Shown: positions 1 through 12,544, numbered from the stretch's first letter. The stretch: 64,000 nt of DNA from Tenrec ecaudatus (GCF_050624435.1 NC_134539.1:141766025-141830024), one strand, 5' to 3'. Notes: generated by a model from the sequence alone, not told the origin. A program made the numbers and translations.

Positions 1-1906
1 AGCCAGTACACAGAGAGGACCACATGGCCAGCCCCACTATGAGACATGACGCCCCTCACTGACCCATAGCTCTACAGAGGATAACACCGGAGACACAGTG
101 TGGGAATTGTACTCGATCTGATCGCGCCACACTGAGGCAAAACATTAAGGGGTACAACAGAACAGCAAGAGAATGGAGCAGCAAGGTCCCCAGGGAATGC
201 TGAAGGTGTACTTTGGGGTCAGGGCGTGGTGGTGTTCCAACAGACTGGATTGGAAAACACTCCTAAAGGCCAACAAATGATCATTTAACTAACTACAAGC
301 TTTTCTTTCTTGTTGTGTTTTGTTTTGTTTTGTCATTGGCTTGTTGTTTTGTTGTATATTGTTGCTTGGTTTTGCTCTGTCTTGTTTTTGTGCATGTTAT
401 TATCTCCATAGGTCTGTCTAAATAAGATAGGCTGGATGAACAATCTGGAAGAGAAAACAACAGGATCAACAGTTCTGGGGGCCATGGGAGAGGGAGCGGT
501 GGGGGGAAAGGTAGTGGTGTTAGCAAACCCAGGGACAGGTAACAACAAGTGATCCAAATTGGTGGTAAGGAGGCGGTGGGAGGCCTGGTAGAGCATAATC
601 AAGGGTAATGTAACAAAGAGGAATTGCTGAATCCCTGGTCAGGACCCAGCATGATACTGGGACAGGAGGAATGTCAAAGGAAATAGACAAAAGAGCTGGG
701 TAGGCAAAGAGTATTTATAGAGGTCTAGATAAAGCTGTGTATATGCAAATATATTTATATATGAGGATGGGGAAATAGATCTGTGTGCATATATTTATAA
801 GTTTAGTATTAAGGTAGCAGAAGGACATTGGACCTCCATTCAAGATACTCCCTCAATGCAAGAATACTTTTTTCTATTACATTGGCATTCTATGATACTC
901 ACCATCCCAACACAACCGCTGAAGACAAAGCAGTTGAATAAGCAAATGTGGTGAAGAAAGCTGATGGTGCCTGGCTATCAAAAGATATAGCGTCTGGAGT
1001 CTTAAAGACTTGAAGGTAAACAAGCGGCCATCTTGCTCAGAAGCAACAAAGCCCACATGGAAGAAGCAAACCAGCCTGTGCGATCACAAGGTGTTGAAAG
1101 GATCAGGTATTAGGCATCAAAGAACAAAAAATTTTACCATAGTGAATGAGGAGGGGTGTGCAGAATGGAGATCCAAAGTCCATTTGTAGGCCACTGCAGA
1201 TCCCCTTACAGAGGAGTCTCGGAGAGGAGACAAGCCAGTCAGGGTGCGATGTAGCAATGATGAAAAATACAACTTTCTTCTAGTTCCTAAATGCTTCCTC
1301 CCCCTGCACTATCATGATCCAAATTCTACCTTGCAAGTCTGGCTAGACAAGAGGATGTACACTGGTACAGATAGGAACTGTAAACACAGAGAATCCAGGG
1401 CGGATGATCCCTTCAGGACCAGTGTGTGAGTGGTGATACTGGGAGCATAGAGGGAGGGAGGGTTGGAAAGGGGGAACCAATTACAAGGATCTACCTACAA
1501 CCTCCTCCCTCGGGGACGGACAACAGAAAAGTGTGGCAAGGGAGACGTCAGACAGGGCAAGATATGACAAAATAATATTTTATAAATTATCAAGGGTTCA
1601 TGAGGGAGTGGGGAGCGGGGAGGGAGGGAGGGGAAAAATGAGAACCTGATGCCAGGATTTAAGTGGAGAGCAAATGTCTTGAGAATGATGAGGGCAATGA
1701 ATGTACAAATGTGCTTGACACAATTGATGTATGTATGGATTTTGATAAGAGTTGTATGAGCCCCTAATAAAATGATTTAAAAAATAAAGTAAATGTTAGA
1801 AAATAATGATGGCATCATATATACAAATATGCTTGATACAATTGATGTATAGATTGTTATAAAAGATGTAAGATCCCCCAATAAAATGATCTTTTAATAA
1901 AAAAAG
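1..1906 (+). mobile_element. Retroposon A copy, cut by window start, double 3' end
   Basis: It matches the complete copy at 24006-26443 in the opposite direction, with no RT-like ORF. The body ends GAGCCCCTAATAAAATGATT plus A-rich sequence near 1790. A second version of the last 90 bp follows to about 1906, with another AATAAAATGAT. Confidence 0.85.
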
Positions 1907-1959
1907 AACATGGCGACGACGGCAGCAACACTGACAAGCTAACAAACAAAAAGCCACTG

Positions 1960-2250
1960 ACATACAAAATTTAAAAGAAGAGAAAAAAACAGAAGAAAGA
2001 AAAATTTTAAAAGCCTGTTAATAGTTCAAGGTCTGTTTGTTGACCTTTAGGAGTGTTTTCCAGATGAGTCTGATGGGGTGCCACGTCCTGGCCCAAAAGT
2101 GCATCCTTTATACTCCCATGGGACCTCCTTGCTCTGCTTCCCCTGCCCCACAATTGCACGCCCTGAGTGTTTTGGAGGCTGTATATTCTTACTGTGTTCT
2201 CTTTGTATCATGGAGTGGCCAGTGGACTTGGGAGACCAGACTCTTTATCA
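1960..2250 (-). mobile_element. Retroposon A fragment (-)
   Basis: Antisense match to the 5' half (TTGTTGACCTTTAGGAGTG, GATGGGGTGCCA...CTGGCCC). It is followed at 2245-2292 by a reversed AfroSINE head (GTGCTTAACCCACAGTGCC). Confidence 0.7.
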
Positions 2251-2379
2251 GCAGTTCCTGGTGCTTAACCCACAGTGCCACCAGGGATACTATTCACTCA
2301 TGAAGATCTTATTTCATATTTTCAACAGTTTTAAAATAGTCCTTAGAGTACAAATTTAATATTCATTTTGGTAAACTTT

Positions 2380-2960
2380 TCCTAGGCTATTGATTCTTTT
2401 TGATGATATTATAAATTAAATTATAGATGTTATTTTGGGATTTTGAGATTTGGCTTTATAACCCAGGGTATGTGCATTGTTTGTAAATATTCCATATGTG
2501 CTTGTAAAAGATGTGTTCTGTAATTGTTAGCTACAGTGTTGTCTATATGGCCATTAAATCAATTTTGTTCATTGCATTATCCAAATTTCTTGTAAGCTGA
2601 ATGATATTTTTCTGCTTATTCTGTTAACTACTGATGTAGATGTATTAAAATTTCCCATTGTGATTTTAAACTTTTTATTTATCATTGTAATTTTGTAGTT
2701 TTTCTTTACTTATTTTGAGACCATGTTACTACATACAAATGAATTGATACATCTTCCTGGCACATTTTTATTATCTCTAGAAATGTTTTTTCTTAAAATA
2801 TATTTTATTTAAAGTTAATATAACTATACTTGTGATTAATGTTTTCATGGTATATCTCTGTTTTTATCTTTATTGTCAACTTTACTAAGTCCTTATATAA
2901 AAATATTTTAACATTTAATGTTTTCTTGCGGCTTAAATCACTTCTTTTGTTAATATTACT
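2380..2960 (-). mobile_element. L1 fragment (-)
   Basis: A reversed L1 ORF2 pattern: GATGTGTTCTGTAATTGTTAG, GTCTATATGGCCATTAAATC, AAATTTCCCATTGTGATTTT. Old and diverged. Confidence 0.55.
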
Positions 2961-3059
2961 TAGCTTTTAAATAGGACAAAATGCCCATCTTACTCAAGTG
3001 TTCAAAGGAAAAAATATTTTTCCTGTTTATTTATGAGCCTAACCTTCATAATCCAAGAT

Positions 3060-4335
3060 TCCTCCCACCACTTGTCTGTCAGTGCTGTGATGCTGGTCTT
3101 TCACATGCGAGCAGAGTCACCCAAAGCAAGGAGGTTTCAGTAGAGCTTCCAGACTAAGACAACGAAGGAGGACCCAGCGCCCACTTCAGAGGACGGAGCC
3201 ACTGAAAACCTTTGCAGAGCTTTGGAGCATCATCAGCCACTAAGATCTCATGAGTGGAAGCAGAAAATTGTCAGAGACAATGCCATGCTCTGAAGGTACT
3301 CAAAGTGTAACCACAGTGGAGCCAATTTCTCAGAATGGATTTGACCATAGTGGCATAAGTCAGGTAAAGCCTGTGGGAGGAGAGCCTTCAGGATCTTCAT
3401 TTGCTGATGGGACACGACTCAAGGTGAGGAGAAAATGCTGCTAATGATCAGAACTTGGAATGTATGAAATATGAATCTGGAAGAATTGGAAGTTCCCAAA
3501 AATGAAGTGGAAGTCATAAAGATCATTATCCAAACGAGTAGAAATGGGTTGGTAATGGCCATTTTTTAATCAGACACTCATATGATTTACTATACCAGGA
3601 ATAACCCAATTAAGAGGATTGGCATTACATTCATTGTCAAAAAGCACATTTGAAAAATCAATCATGAAGTACAATACTGTCTGTGATAAAATTATATCTC
3701 TCTTCAAGGAAATCCAATCTATACAACTCTTACTCAAATTTATTCACCAACCACAAAAGCTTGTGATGAAGACATTGAAGAATTCCATTATTGTTTTCAG
3801 TCCAAAATTGATCAAACATGCAATCAAGATTGAAATGCAAAAATCTGAAACAAAGAGAAGAAACAGTAGTTGGAAGTATGAACTTGGTGATTGAAATGAA
3901 GTTGGAAGTTGCATGATAGAATTTTGCAAAACCAATGACTTCATAGCAAATACATTTCCTCAACAATACAAAAAGTGACTATACATATTGACTTCTCCAG
4001 ATGGAATACACAGAATTCAAATTGATTATATCTATGGGAAGAAATGCTGGAGAAGCTCATTATCAGTAGCTGAAACTATGCCAGGAGTTGACTATGGAAC
4101 AAACCAGCAATTCCCTAGAGCCAAAATACGACCTTGAGTCTCTCCCACCTGAATTTCAAGAACATTTTAAAAACAGATTTGACACATTGAACACTAATGA
4201 CAGAAGACCTGATGAGCTGTGGAAGGACATCAAGAACATCATTTATAAAGAAAGTAAAAAGGTCATTAAAAAGGCTGGAAAGAAACAATCAAAGTCAATG
4301 TCAGAAGAGACTCTGAAACTTGGTCTTACTTGTAG
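3060..4335 (+). mobile_element. Degenerate RTE (BovB-like) LINE, 5' part and endonuclease
   Basis: Frames give broken endonuclease-region text (RTWNV, KNEVEVIKI, SKIDQTCNQD) and the linker DRRPDELWKDIKNII...MSEETL, as in BovB-type RTE ORF2. Stops and frameshifts occur throughout. An LTR-like repeat interrupts it before it continues at 4821. Confidence 0.8.
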
Positions 4336-4341
4336 AGTAGT

Positions 4342-4814
4342 TTGTTAGTCCAGGTAAACTAGAAAAACAATCCAGGGAGACTCATATGTGTATAAGAAAG
4401 AGCTTTATATACAAGAGCAGTTGAATATTGAGAAAACATCCCAATCCAGATCAAGTCCATAAGTCCGATATTAGCCCATATGTCTGATACCAATCTATAA
4501 AGTCCTCTTCAGACTCATGAAAACACATGCAATGACACTGAATGCAGGAAGGTCACAGGCCAGTGGGTGGAAGGTATTGTGGATCTAGTGGTGATGTGAG
4601 CATCTCAGTGCTGGCAGGGTTCTAGCATAGCTCCATGTGTCTTGTCAATGAAGATTTACCATAGGGAGTGCGTCCACGTCCTGCTTCCAGCAAGCTATTT
4701 ATCTCCTTAGTGTCTCCACATAAGGTCAACAAGCTATGGCCTGATTGACAGGCAAAACCCCACCCCTTCACTCTTAATCCTCTCAAATTGATAACAGATT
4801 ATGTAACTACCACA
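4342..4814 (+). repeat. LTR-like repeat inserted in the RTE
   Basis: TG...CA ends (TGTTAGTCC...TAACTACCACA) and a 6-bp flank AGTAGT at 4336-4341 and 4815-4820. Relatives lie at 28856-29463 and 31529-31971. No internal retroviral genes were seen, so it is a solo LTR or an unrelated element of similar form. Confidence 0.55.
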
Positions 4815-4820
4815 AGTAGT

Positions 4821-5945
4821 GAAGGCAAATGGAAGAAATAATGAAGTCAAAGTGCTGAATAGAAATTTTCAAAACCAAAGCCAAATATTATATTCAAGTG
4901 TGCAAAGCTCTACAATCAGAAAGTCAAAAGAGAAATATACACTCAGCATATTATGAACTGAAAGAACTCAAGAAAAAATCCAAGCCTTGAGTTAAACTAT
5001 TGAATGATTGAGGAAGTATCAAAAGAAGATGGAAAGAATACACAAAGTCACTTCCAAAAAGAGCCAATCCACATTCTACCATTTCAGGAGGTAACATGAG
5101 CAAGAACCAATGGTGCTGAAGGAAGAAGTTCAAGCTGCACTGAAAGCATTAGCCAAAAACAAGGCTCCAAAAATAGATGGAATACCAGCTAGAATGTTTG
5201 CACAAACTGATGAAGCACTGGAAGCTCTCCCTCATCTAGGCCAGGAAATCTGAAAGACAACTACTTGGCCGCCTAACTGGAAGAGATTCATGTTGTGCCC
5301 ATTGTAAAGAAAGGTGACCCAACAGAATTCTGCTCAAATATAGAACAACATCTTTTATATCATATTCAAATTAAATTTTGCTGAGGATTATCCAACAAGT
5401 TTACAATAATACCTTGACAGGGAGCTGCCAGAGGGTCAAGCTGGATTCAGAAAAGAAAATGGAACAAGGGATATAATTTCTTTTAGTGGGGACAGGGTGG
5501 GGATGGGATATCATTTCTGATGTCAGGTGGATCTTGGCTCAAAGCAGAGAATACCAGAAAGATGTTTATTTGTGTTTTATTGACTATGATGAGACATTAA
5601 ACTGTGTGAATCATACCAAACTATGAATAACATTGAGAATAATGGGAATTCGAAAACATGTCATTGTGCTCATGTGTAACTTGTACGGGGATCAAGAAGC
5701 AGTTGTGTGAACAGAACAAGGGAATACTGAGTGGTTTAAAGTTAGGATAGGTGTGCATCAGGGTTGTATCCTCTCACCATACTTTTACAATCTGTATGCT
5801 GAGTAAATAATCAGAGAAGCTGACTTATATAAAGAAGAATGTAGCCTTAGAATTGGAGGAAAGCTTATTAAAAGCCTGCAATATGATGACGTTGCAGGCT
5901 ATGTCACTCATAACAATGATGTAAAATCTTAAAGAAAATAATATC
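4821..5945 (+). mobile_element. Degenerate RTE LINE, reverse transcriptase part
   Basis: It continues the RTE after the insertion: RRWKEYTKSL, GFRKENGTRDII, YLCFIDYDETLNCVNHTKL, VRIGVHQGCILSPYFYNLYAE. It is clearly reverse transcriptase of the RTE clade with many stops. The catalytic YADD region is degraded (YDDVAGYV). Confidence 0.85.
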
Positions 5946-6100
5946 AATAGGAATATGTTATTTATATTGTTCATTATTAGTACTGGTTATAGAATTCATG
6001 GCATTTTTTAAATCTACCTCACTCAATATCTATATGTACACATACGAATATTGGCTCAATATTCTGTTTCTTTTTAAGATTGCTTCCTTGCTTTTCGACA

Positions 6101-6330
6101 GAGCCCTAGTAGCACAGGAGCTCTGATGGTGTAGTGGGTTACGAGGGAGATTGCTAACCACAGGCCAACAGTTCAAATCCATCAGCTGTTCTGCAGGAGG
6201 TAGATGTGTCTCTGTACCTGTAAAGATTTGCATCCTCAGAAACTCAAAGCAACAGTTCGCTGTCCACAGGGTCGCTGTGAGTCAGAATTGACACCATGGT
6301 GGTGAATTTGGTGGTGTTTCCTTGTGTTGT
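6101..6330 (+). mobile_element. AfroSINE (+)
   Basis: tRNA-derived head GGAGCTCTGATGGTGTAGTGGGTTA..., box-B-like AGTTCAAATCC, and tail CAGGGTCGCTGTGAGTCAGAATTGACACCATGG. Confidence 0.85.
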
Positions 6331-6934
6331 TTTTGTTTGTTTGTTTGTTTTTTGTGATTTTTTAAAATGATTTTTCTGTTTGACTAGAAAATTTCAATCT
6401 TACTCTAGAAATCATAGCTTGTATGTTTCCTTTATCAGAGTCCCATGTTATACTGGACTTGTATTCTCTTTCAGGACAATCCAAAATTCTTATAATATTT
6501 TAAAATCCATTTATCACTTTCCAGTTTATTATTTTCATTTTACACAGTCAGTATTTCTTTAGAATTACTCACATATTCTAATTTAATTTCTCCTCATTTC
6601 TGGGGCTGAAAGGGTCCATTGATTGCTCAGCAGTACAAATTTATTTTCAGCCTATGCCTAAAAATATTCTTGTAAAATTCCATACTACCAAAAACACAGA
6701 GAAAATTGTTAAATAAATAGCTAATAAAAGAATAAACAGACTATCCACAAAAGAAACAATTAATCTAGAGGAGGAAGGAAGCATTAGAATTGATTGTGAT
6801 TACGTGCTTGCAACTCATTTTTAAAGCAATTTAACCATGAAGTGTTTGATATGTGAATACAATATCAAGAAAACCACTAAAAAAGAATGTTGATATAATG
6901 TGAAAACTGTAGCCAATGTCATTGAGCAATACCA

Positions 6935-7800
6935 AGGGGTACCCCCTCCCCCAAAATGGAAAAGGGCTCCGCTAAGCAGAGCTTTCATAGTAAACATTTT
7001 TCCTTCTAGGCGAGCACTAAGCAACTCACTCTGAGTTAGTGCACCCAGTGGCATCACCTAGGAAGGTTCTCTCTTGTCACAGTAATTTTTTTTAATAAAA
7101 GCAGTTTTGCTCAAACCTTGTTTTTTTGATGGCCGATTTAAAAGAACAGTTTGGCTGTGAAATTTTGTTTCCTGCTTTGGAAAAATGCCACAGTAACGGT
7201 TGTGATGTTGAACACAGCTTGCAAGGACAACACTATGGGAAGCACTCAAGTATACGAGTGATTTTCTCATTTCAAAAAAGGTTAAATGTCGATTGAAAAA
7301 CCTCATTCTGGACGTCCGTCAACTTCCCAAACAGACAAAAATCTTGAATCATTGTGCATTTGAAGTTTGTTCCACCAGGTCAGACTGTTAATCAAGCTTT
7401 CTACTTAGGCCTGATTTGTGGCACACACGGTTTTGCCACCACGACAATGCCACCACGACAATGCACCTGCTCACACAGCCATCTCAGGGCACCAGTTTTT
7501 TAGCAAAAACAGCATGCCTCTCTTGCCCCACACACCTTACTCACCTGATCTGGCTCCATGTGACTTCTTTTTGTTTCCACAAATGAAGAGGGACACAAAG
7601 GACAATGATTTGACGATGTAGAAGAGGTGAAGTATAAAACTAGGGAGGGGTTGTCAGCCATCCAAACAGATCAATTTGAAAAATGTTTCCAAGAATGGAA
7701 TCACAGATTTGACAAATGTATTAAGTGTAATGGAGAGTACTTGGAAGGTGACAAGGTTGTTTTGTAAAAAAATTAAATAACAGCTTTGAAAATAAAATTC
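6935..7800 (+). mobile_element. Degenerate mariner transposon (+)
   Basis: Translated fragments match mariner transposase. They include the helix-turn-helix end with SIEKPHSGRPSTSQTD, a VPPGQTVNQAFYL stretch, an HHDNAPAHTA-like catalytic region that has duplicated a few residues, YSPDLAPCDFFLFPQMK, and a C-terminal CNGEYLEGD. An internal deletion, stops and frameshifts break it. The leader GTTAGTGCACCCAGTGGCATCACCT recurs inverted in the element at 17185. Confidence 0.85.
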
Positions 7801-7989
7801 TTAATTTGCTATGTAACCTCTCACCTTTGGGGGACCAGCATCCCCACAACTGAATGGGTCCCATGGGTGGTTCTATAATTGAAGGGTAAATTAAAGAGAC
7901 ATCAGACAAGACATGCAAGGGCTTACCTCTTCCTTGGCGACCAGAACCAGAATGAGGGAGTGTTATATTCTCACAGACTTATAGAATCT

Positions 7990-8586
7990 CAGGCATGCTA
8001 GCCACAGTGTGATAGGGAGGTGTATCGTGGCAACCTGGCAAATGAACACATCTGGGATTAATTGAAGGGCAGAGAGATAAATGGCTCAGCGAAATAAATG
8101 ATCTCTTGCTCTTTGTGTGTGGCTGTCTTAGCTGGTTCTCTGCCTTGACTTGTGAGCTACATTACCTTTGAGACACACAACCCATGGATTGTGTCGTTGT
8201 AGTCTGAGGTTCCTTCAAGACCTGCTTCTCCCCACTACTGGAGTATATATCGCTTGAGCTGGGGACAGTCAGACCCTGTCATCTAGCTGACTGTTAGTGA
8301 CCAGCCTTGATGTTTGCTGCCTGTGGCCAGATTGCTTGAATTGCTCTACATTGGACGGAGCGGTCTGCTCCCTTGACTTGCACCCGGCGGCCCTAGTGAC
8401 TTGAAGGACTGTCAGTGTATTAGCTAACTCACAGAAGTGAGTTGCACTGAGCCATTTGTACTGTTCTATAGACTAATTAGCTGTTTATTTCTTATGTTGT
8501 ATATCTATCTAGCTATATAAATATATATATATATATAATCCTAAGTGTCCTGGTCTTGTTTCTTTAGAGGACCCCATCTAACACAG
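7990..8586 (-). repeat. Possible LTR-like repeat of a related group
   Basis: The right end GTTTCTTTAGAGGACCCCATCTAACACA resembles the reversed start of the LTR-like family. A (TA)n run lies at 8518-8537. The left border is unclear. Confidence 0.3.
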
Positions 8587-8737
8587 TAAGTGTATATATA
8601 ACAGGAAGGGGTTGTATTAAAGGCATATAGGTAACAGGTGGGGGATGAGGTAGGTGTATACACACAATTGGAAGCGGAAGTACTAGAGGCATACGTGTGG
8701 TGTGACAGGAAGGTACATACCACATATATTTGAGTAC

Positions 8738-8840
8738 AAGCTGAGTGAATATCTGCCAAGGCACCTAATTTGACCACAAAAACTGCATAATAAATGTGCT
8801 GGAAAACTCGGCTTGTATTTGAGAATATACAGTAGGTAAT
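8738..8840. mobile_element. Palindromic MITE fragment
   Basis: It shares ACCACAAAAACTGCAT, AATGTGCTG.AAAACTC and ATATACAGTA with the copy at 31044-31153. Confidence 0.5.
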
Positions 8841-9373
8841 AAGATAGGTGGGTTCTAGAGTTGAGATGGTGGCCCAACCTTCATCCTTTCTGAGCTGGCT
8901 TGACCTTAAATGGCCCTGAGCTCTTCTCCAGGGGAACAATCTATGATCCTTATCAGAAGGGAGTGGCTGTACTCAGGGTTAGATGGTCTGACTGCTTTTG
9001 ATGCAGATAGCCTACAAGCAGTTAACCTTAAAAAATACAGTAACAACCATGTGCTTGCTTGCAAGTAGCACCTTAAAATTGGCATTATTATGGGGGAACA
9101 TCATGGAATAACTTTTACTTAAGAGAATGTGACTTGGACGCATTTCCAACCCATGAATGGGAAGGTCTCAGTTCATGGGCACCACTCTTTCACATATAAG
9201 CGTAGTGAACTTGTCTACTTACACTCTTTGCCCCATTCCAACTTTCCCACACTTGCCGAAGCAAAATAAAATATCTAATTTTTTAAAAAGGATAAAAAAG
9301 TATGATTTGCAGTAATAATATTGGATTCAGAGAAGGGAGGGCAAGGAAACGAAGATAAAGCAATGGGCTAGAC

Positions 9374-9565
9374 CAGCAGTTCCCAACCTGTGGGTCACGA
9401 CCCCTTTGGGGGTGGAACAACCCTTTCACAGGGATTGCCCGATTCATAACAGTAGCAAAATTACTGCTATGAAGTAGCAACGAAAATGATTTTATGGTTG
9501 AAGGTCACCACAACCTGAGGACCTTTATTAAAAGGTCATGGAATTAGGAAGGTTGAGAACCACTG
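9374..9565 (+). mobile_element. SPIN-type hAT MITE
   Basis: 192 bp with termini CAGCAGTTCCCAACC and GGTTGAGAACCACTG. The 8-bp flanks GGCTAGAC (9366-9373) and GGGTAGAC (9566-9573) match 7 of 8. The interior matches the copy at 47108-47432 (TTCATAACAGTAGCAAAATTAC). It is non-autonomous and has no ORF. Confidence 0.9.
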
Positions 9566-9573
9566 GGGTAGAC

Positions 9574-10151
9574 TTGATTAATTTGGGTGAAATGGAAGAT
9601 AGTATAGTCCACAACAGAGAGAAAAGAAACCAAGGAGTGGGTGAAGGGCAAACTATTGGGGATGTTGATTAGTACTTTAAACTGTTGAATATAAAGTTAA
9701 TGATATAAAATTTAAATCTACTACCTAACTTATGATTATAAGATGTTATAAATAATAATAATTTTGATTCAGGAAATAATGAAATAATATTAACTTCAAA
9801 GAGCTAGAGAAAAATACCTTGAATGTTCAGTTAAGTGGGTATTCAAAAATAAATGTGAAATAGATATTTTTAGATGTTAAAGAACACAAATGTATTAGCT
9901 ACAGACTTCCATAAATGGATTACTAGAAGATATTCATAATCATATTTTAATAAAAAGAAAATGCAGGAGGAAATGGTGGATGTAGGAAACATGGTGTAGA
10001 AAAACACTTACTGTTATATCTAAATAAATACTTGTTATAAATTTAAGAACAGAACTAAAATTCCAGATGAAAGCCACTTTCTGGTTGACAGTAGGTAAGG
10101 AAAGCAGAAGGCTCACTGCCGTTCTGTGACTAACTGTTCTGATTTTTGCAG
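9574..10151. other. Intron, nothing recognised
   Basis: AT-rich unique-looking sequence with no repeat or exon pattern seen. The 79-codon minus ORF here has no family likeness. Confidence 0.5.
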
Positions 10152-10205
10152 TTGTTGGGTACATTGAGCTGAAAAACATAATACCAATAATGAAAGATTT
10201 TTCAG
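10152..10205 (+). CDS. EF-hand gene exon S0 (54 nt)
   Basis: Acceptor TTTTTGCAG and donor GTAAGT flank 54 nt. The frame reads VGYIELKNIIPIMKDFSG after a split first codon. It belongs to the even short-exon type, although the usual D-G of the loop is replaced by V-G. It is the first exon seen; the long exon that should precede it is not recognisable in positions 1-10151, so that intron is over 10 kb or the exon is lost. It lacks acidic residues at the loop positions. Confidence 0.7.
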
Positions 10206-10983
10206 GTAAGTTTCTATAGTGTTAACATCCCAAACATTATGATTAAATTATATCTAAATTTTTAGATGCTATTTTTCTAATATCCTCTCCTTGATAGTAA
10301 TTTTTCTAGCTACTATAAAAAATTCCTTCCTAACTGATGATAGCAATTGTATAACACTGCTTGATACGAAAGAACTATGGAATGGTATGATGTCTGGATT
10401 AGCTCCTGATAAGATAGTTTGGAAAACAAAAAGCATTTCTTTCTGACAAAATCCATTAGACCTTGGAATAGCTATGCTTTAACAATAAAACACAAGACTT
10501 CATCTTAATAATAAATCCTATATGCTGTGAGTTTGAGGGGTGTTGTTTTGCTTGTTTGTGTCTTTTTGCCTAGATGTAAATAGCTAGATTTCTGGTAAGT
10601 GCAATAACAAGACAAAGTTTGAAAAGCTTAGGGCACTATGGTCTTCATCCCCAGTTACACAAGTCAGTGTAATATCTTCTGCCAGAATAATTTCTATTAC
10701 AAGTTAATTCTCCAATTTGGCAACTAAGTTTCATTCTGAACATTATCTCTACCATTAAGAGAGCCTTTCTTCATGTAATAGAGGAACAAGATTAATTTGA
10801 CTTCTCTACTAAAGCACTGTATTTCCCCATGTTTCACTTTGTTCTTTAGCTCCAAACTACTGTAAATACAAACAGTATATCATCAAAACTCTTAAAGGTT
10901 AATAACATGTTCATGAGTCTTTTGAAAATATTGAGTTATTAATTTCTAAATTTCTCACCTATAAATACTCTGTCTTTTTAAAG

Positions 10984-11088
10984 GAGAGAAAATTGATGTC
11001 AATAATCTGAAAAATGTTCTTGGAGACATGGGCATAGAAGTCAATAATAAGGAATCTCTACAACTGAGAAATTTACTGCCAGTTGATG
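10984..11088 (+). CDS. EF-hand gene exon L1 (105 nt)
   Basis: It follows the acceptor TTTTTAAAG and ends GATG before GTGAGT. The frame opens GEKIDVNNL, contains MGIEVNNKE and ends NLLPVDG. It is an odd-type long exon, sharing the GIE(V/L) and KE motifs with exons L3, L5, L7 and L9. It encodes the exit helix of one EF-like loop and the entry helix of the next. Confidence 0.85.
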
Positions 11089-11203
11089 GTGAGTTGCATA
11101 TGTCTTATTGTGACTCCAGTGGGGGTCATCGTATGGTTTGACTTTTTAAATTTGTATTTTAAAGTAGCACATTCCAGACCCTAACTGAGCATATCCTCTA
11201 GCC

Positions 11204-11397
11204 CAGTGGTTCTCAACCTTCTTAATGTCATGATCCTTTCATACAGTTCCTCATGTGGTGGTGACCCCCAACCATAAAATTATTTTCGTTGCTACTTCAT
11301 CACTGTAATTTTGCTACTGTTATGAATCGAGCAACCCCTGTGAAAAAGGGTCATTCGACCCCCAAAGCGGTTTCTACCCTGAGGTTGAGAATGGCTG
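11204..11397 (-). mobile_element. SPIN-type hAT MITE, inverse orientation
   Basis: It starts CAGTGGTTCTCAACC and ends GGTTGAGAATGGCTG. The interior is the reverse complement of the copy at 9374 (TTTTCGTTGCTACTTCATCAC). The 8-bp flanks are degraded (CTCTAGCC against CTTAGCTG). It lies in the intron between exons L1 and S1. Confidence 0.85.
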
Positions 11398-11639
11398 CTT
11401 AGCTGTCATTTCCACACAAACCCTCTGTTACTCTGTAATCAGAAGTAGAAATCAACTCCCCAAAGAATCCACATCCACAAAATCACTGTTGAGGAATAGA
11501 GGTTACTGGTGATTTTTGCAAGGAAAAAGAAAGAAAGGGGAATTTCATCTTATATCTATCTTTCAGCAAAGTCTTCAAGAGAAATGCCTGTTCTCTCATT
11601 CATTGCTAATGAGGATTCCCCTTTTCCTGACTCATCCAC

Positions 11640-12175
11640 TTCTTAGTGATAAACTCTGCTCTCCTTGATTTCTGAAGGGATCACAGCTTTCTCTCCCCTC
11701 CCTATTATGAATATTGTTTCCTTTTTTAATGAAATTCTATTGTAAATTGGAGGAGGAGAGCTACATCTCAGACCATCCACTCTGGATTCAACAGTTCAAA
11801 CTGTTCATCAACATTCCCCACCCCTGCAGAACTCCACTTTCTCTTCTCTCTCCTAGACCTCCATTCTTCTGTTTGCCTTCCACATGTTCAAGCCCCATCC
11901 TTGCCCTCCCTTCCTTGTGAATCTCCTTTGGAATGGAAGGAAGTCTTTGTCTTTGTTATCCTTCTCGCACTGGTCTCATGCATTCTTTGCCCTTTTGTGA
12001 TCAATCAACTTACTCAGCCTGGTGTTCTCCGGGTCCACCCATGGTATAAGGTGTTTCATCATTGTTTTGTCAAGATTCATAGTATTCCTCTGGGGGTGTG
12101 TACAAAATTTTCTTTATTCATTCTTCTATTGATGGGCGTTTGAACTGCTTCCTTATTTAAACCCAAAGACTCACC
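11640..12175 (-). mobile_element. L1 3' region-like repeat (-)
   Basis: GGTGTTCTCCGGGTCCACCCATGG...GTTTCATCATTGTTTTGTC...TCTTCTATTGATGGGCGTTTG parallels antisense L1 3' UTRs. It includes chance ORFs of 68-80 codons. Confidence 0.5.
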
Positions 12176-12544
12176 ATCTTCTCAACAATGGCTTATCTTT
12201 ACCTACAAGAAACTCTTATACCAGCTGCTTAGAATTTTTAATTTTCCCATGTTGTTAAACCAATTAGAAGATTAACAAAACTTTTGATCAGGAGCTTTGC
12301 CATTGAGGACCAAGAAAATTCTTACTGTTCCCATTAGGCCACAGATATGTCAGGCCTTAAAAGTAATAATAAAGGAAATGGAAAGAAGTAATGTAAATGT
12401 GATAGAAATAAGGGATGAGAGGAGTTGAAAACAGAAAAGGAAAAGATGAGTATGTGAATTTCAACTTTGAAATATATAAACCAACCATTGCCTTGGATGT
12501 CAAAAAATAAGTACATCTATTTAAAATAGCCCAAATATACTCAC

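Noticed and set aside
7418-7621. Mariner transposase ORF as an active gene
   Set aside because: Only 67 codons remain, with an internal duplication and loss of most of the catalytic domain.
8541-8939. 132-codon minus-strand ORF
   Set aside because: It spans a repeat end and a MITE, has no recognisable domain, and shows no conservation with the other MITE copy.
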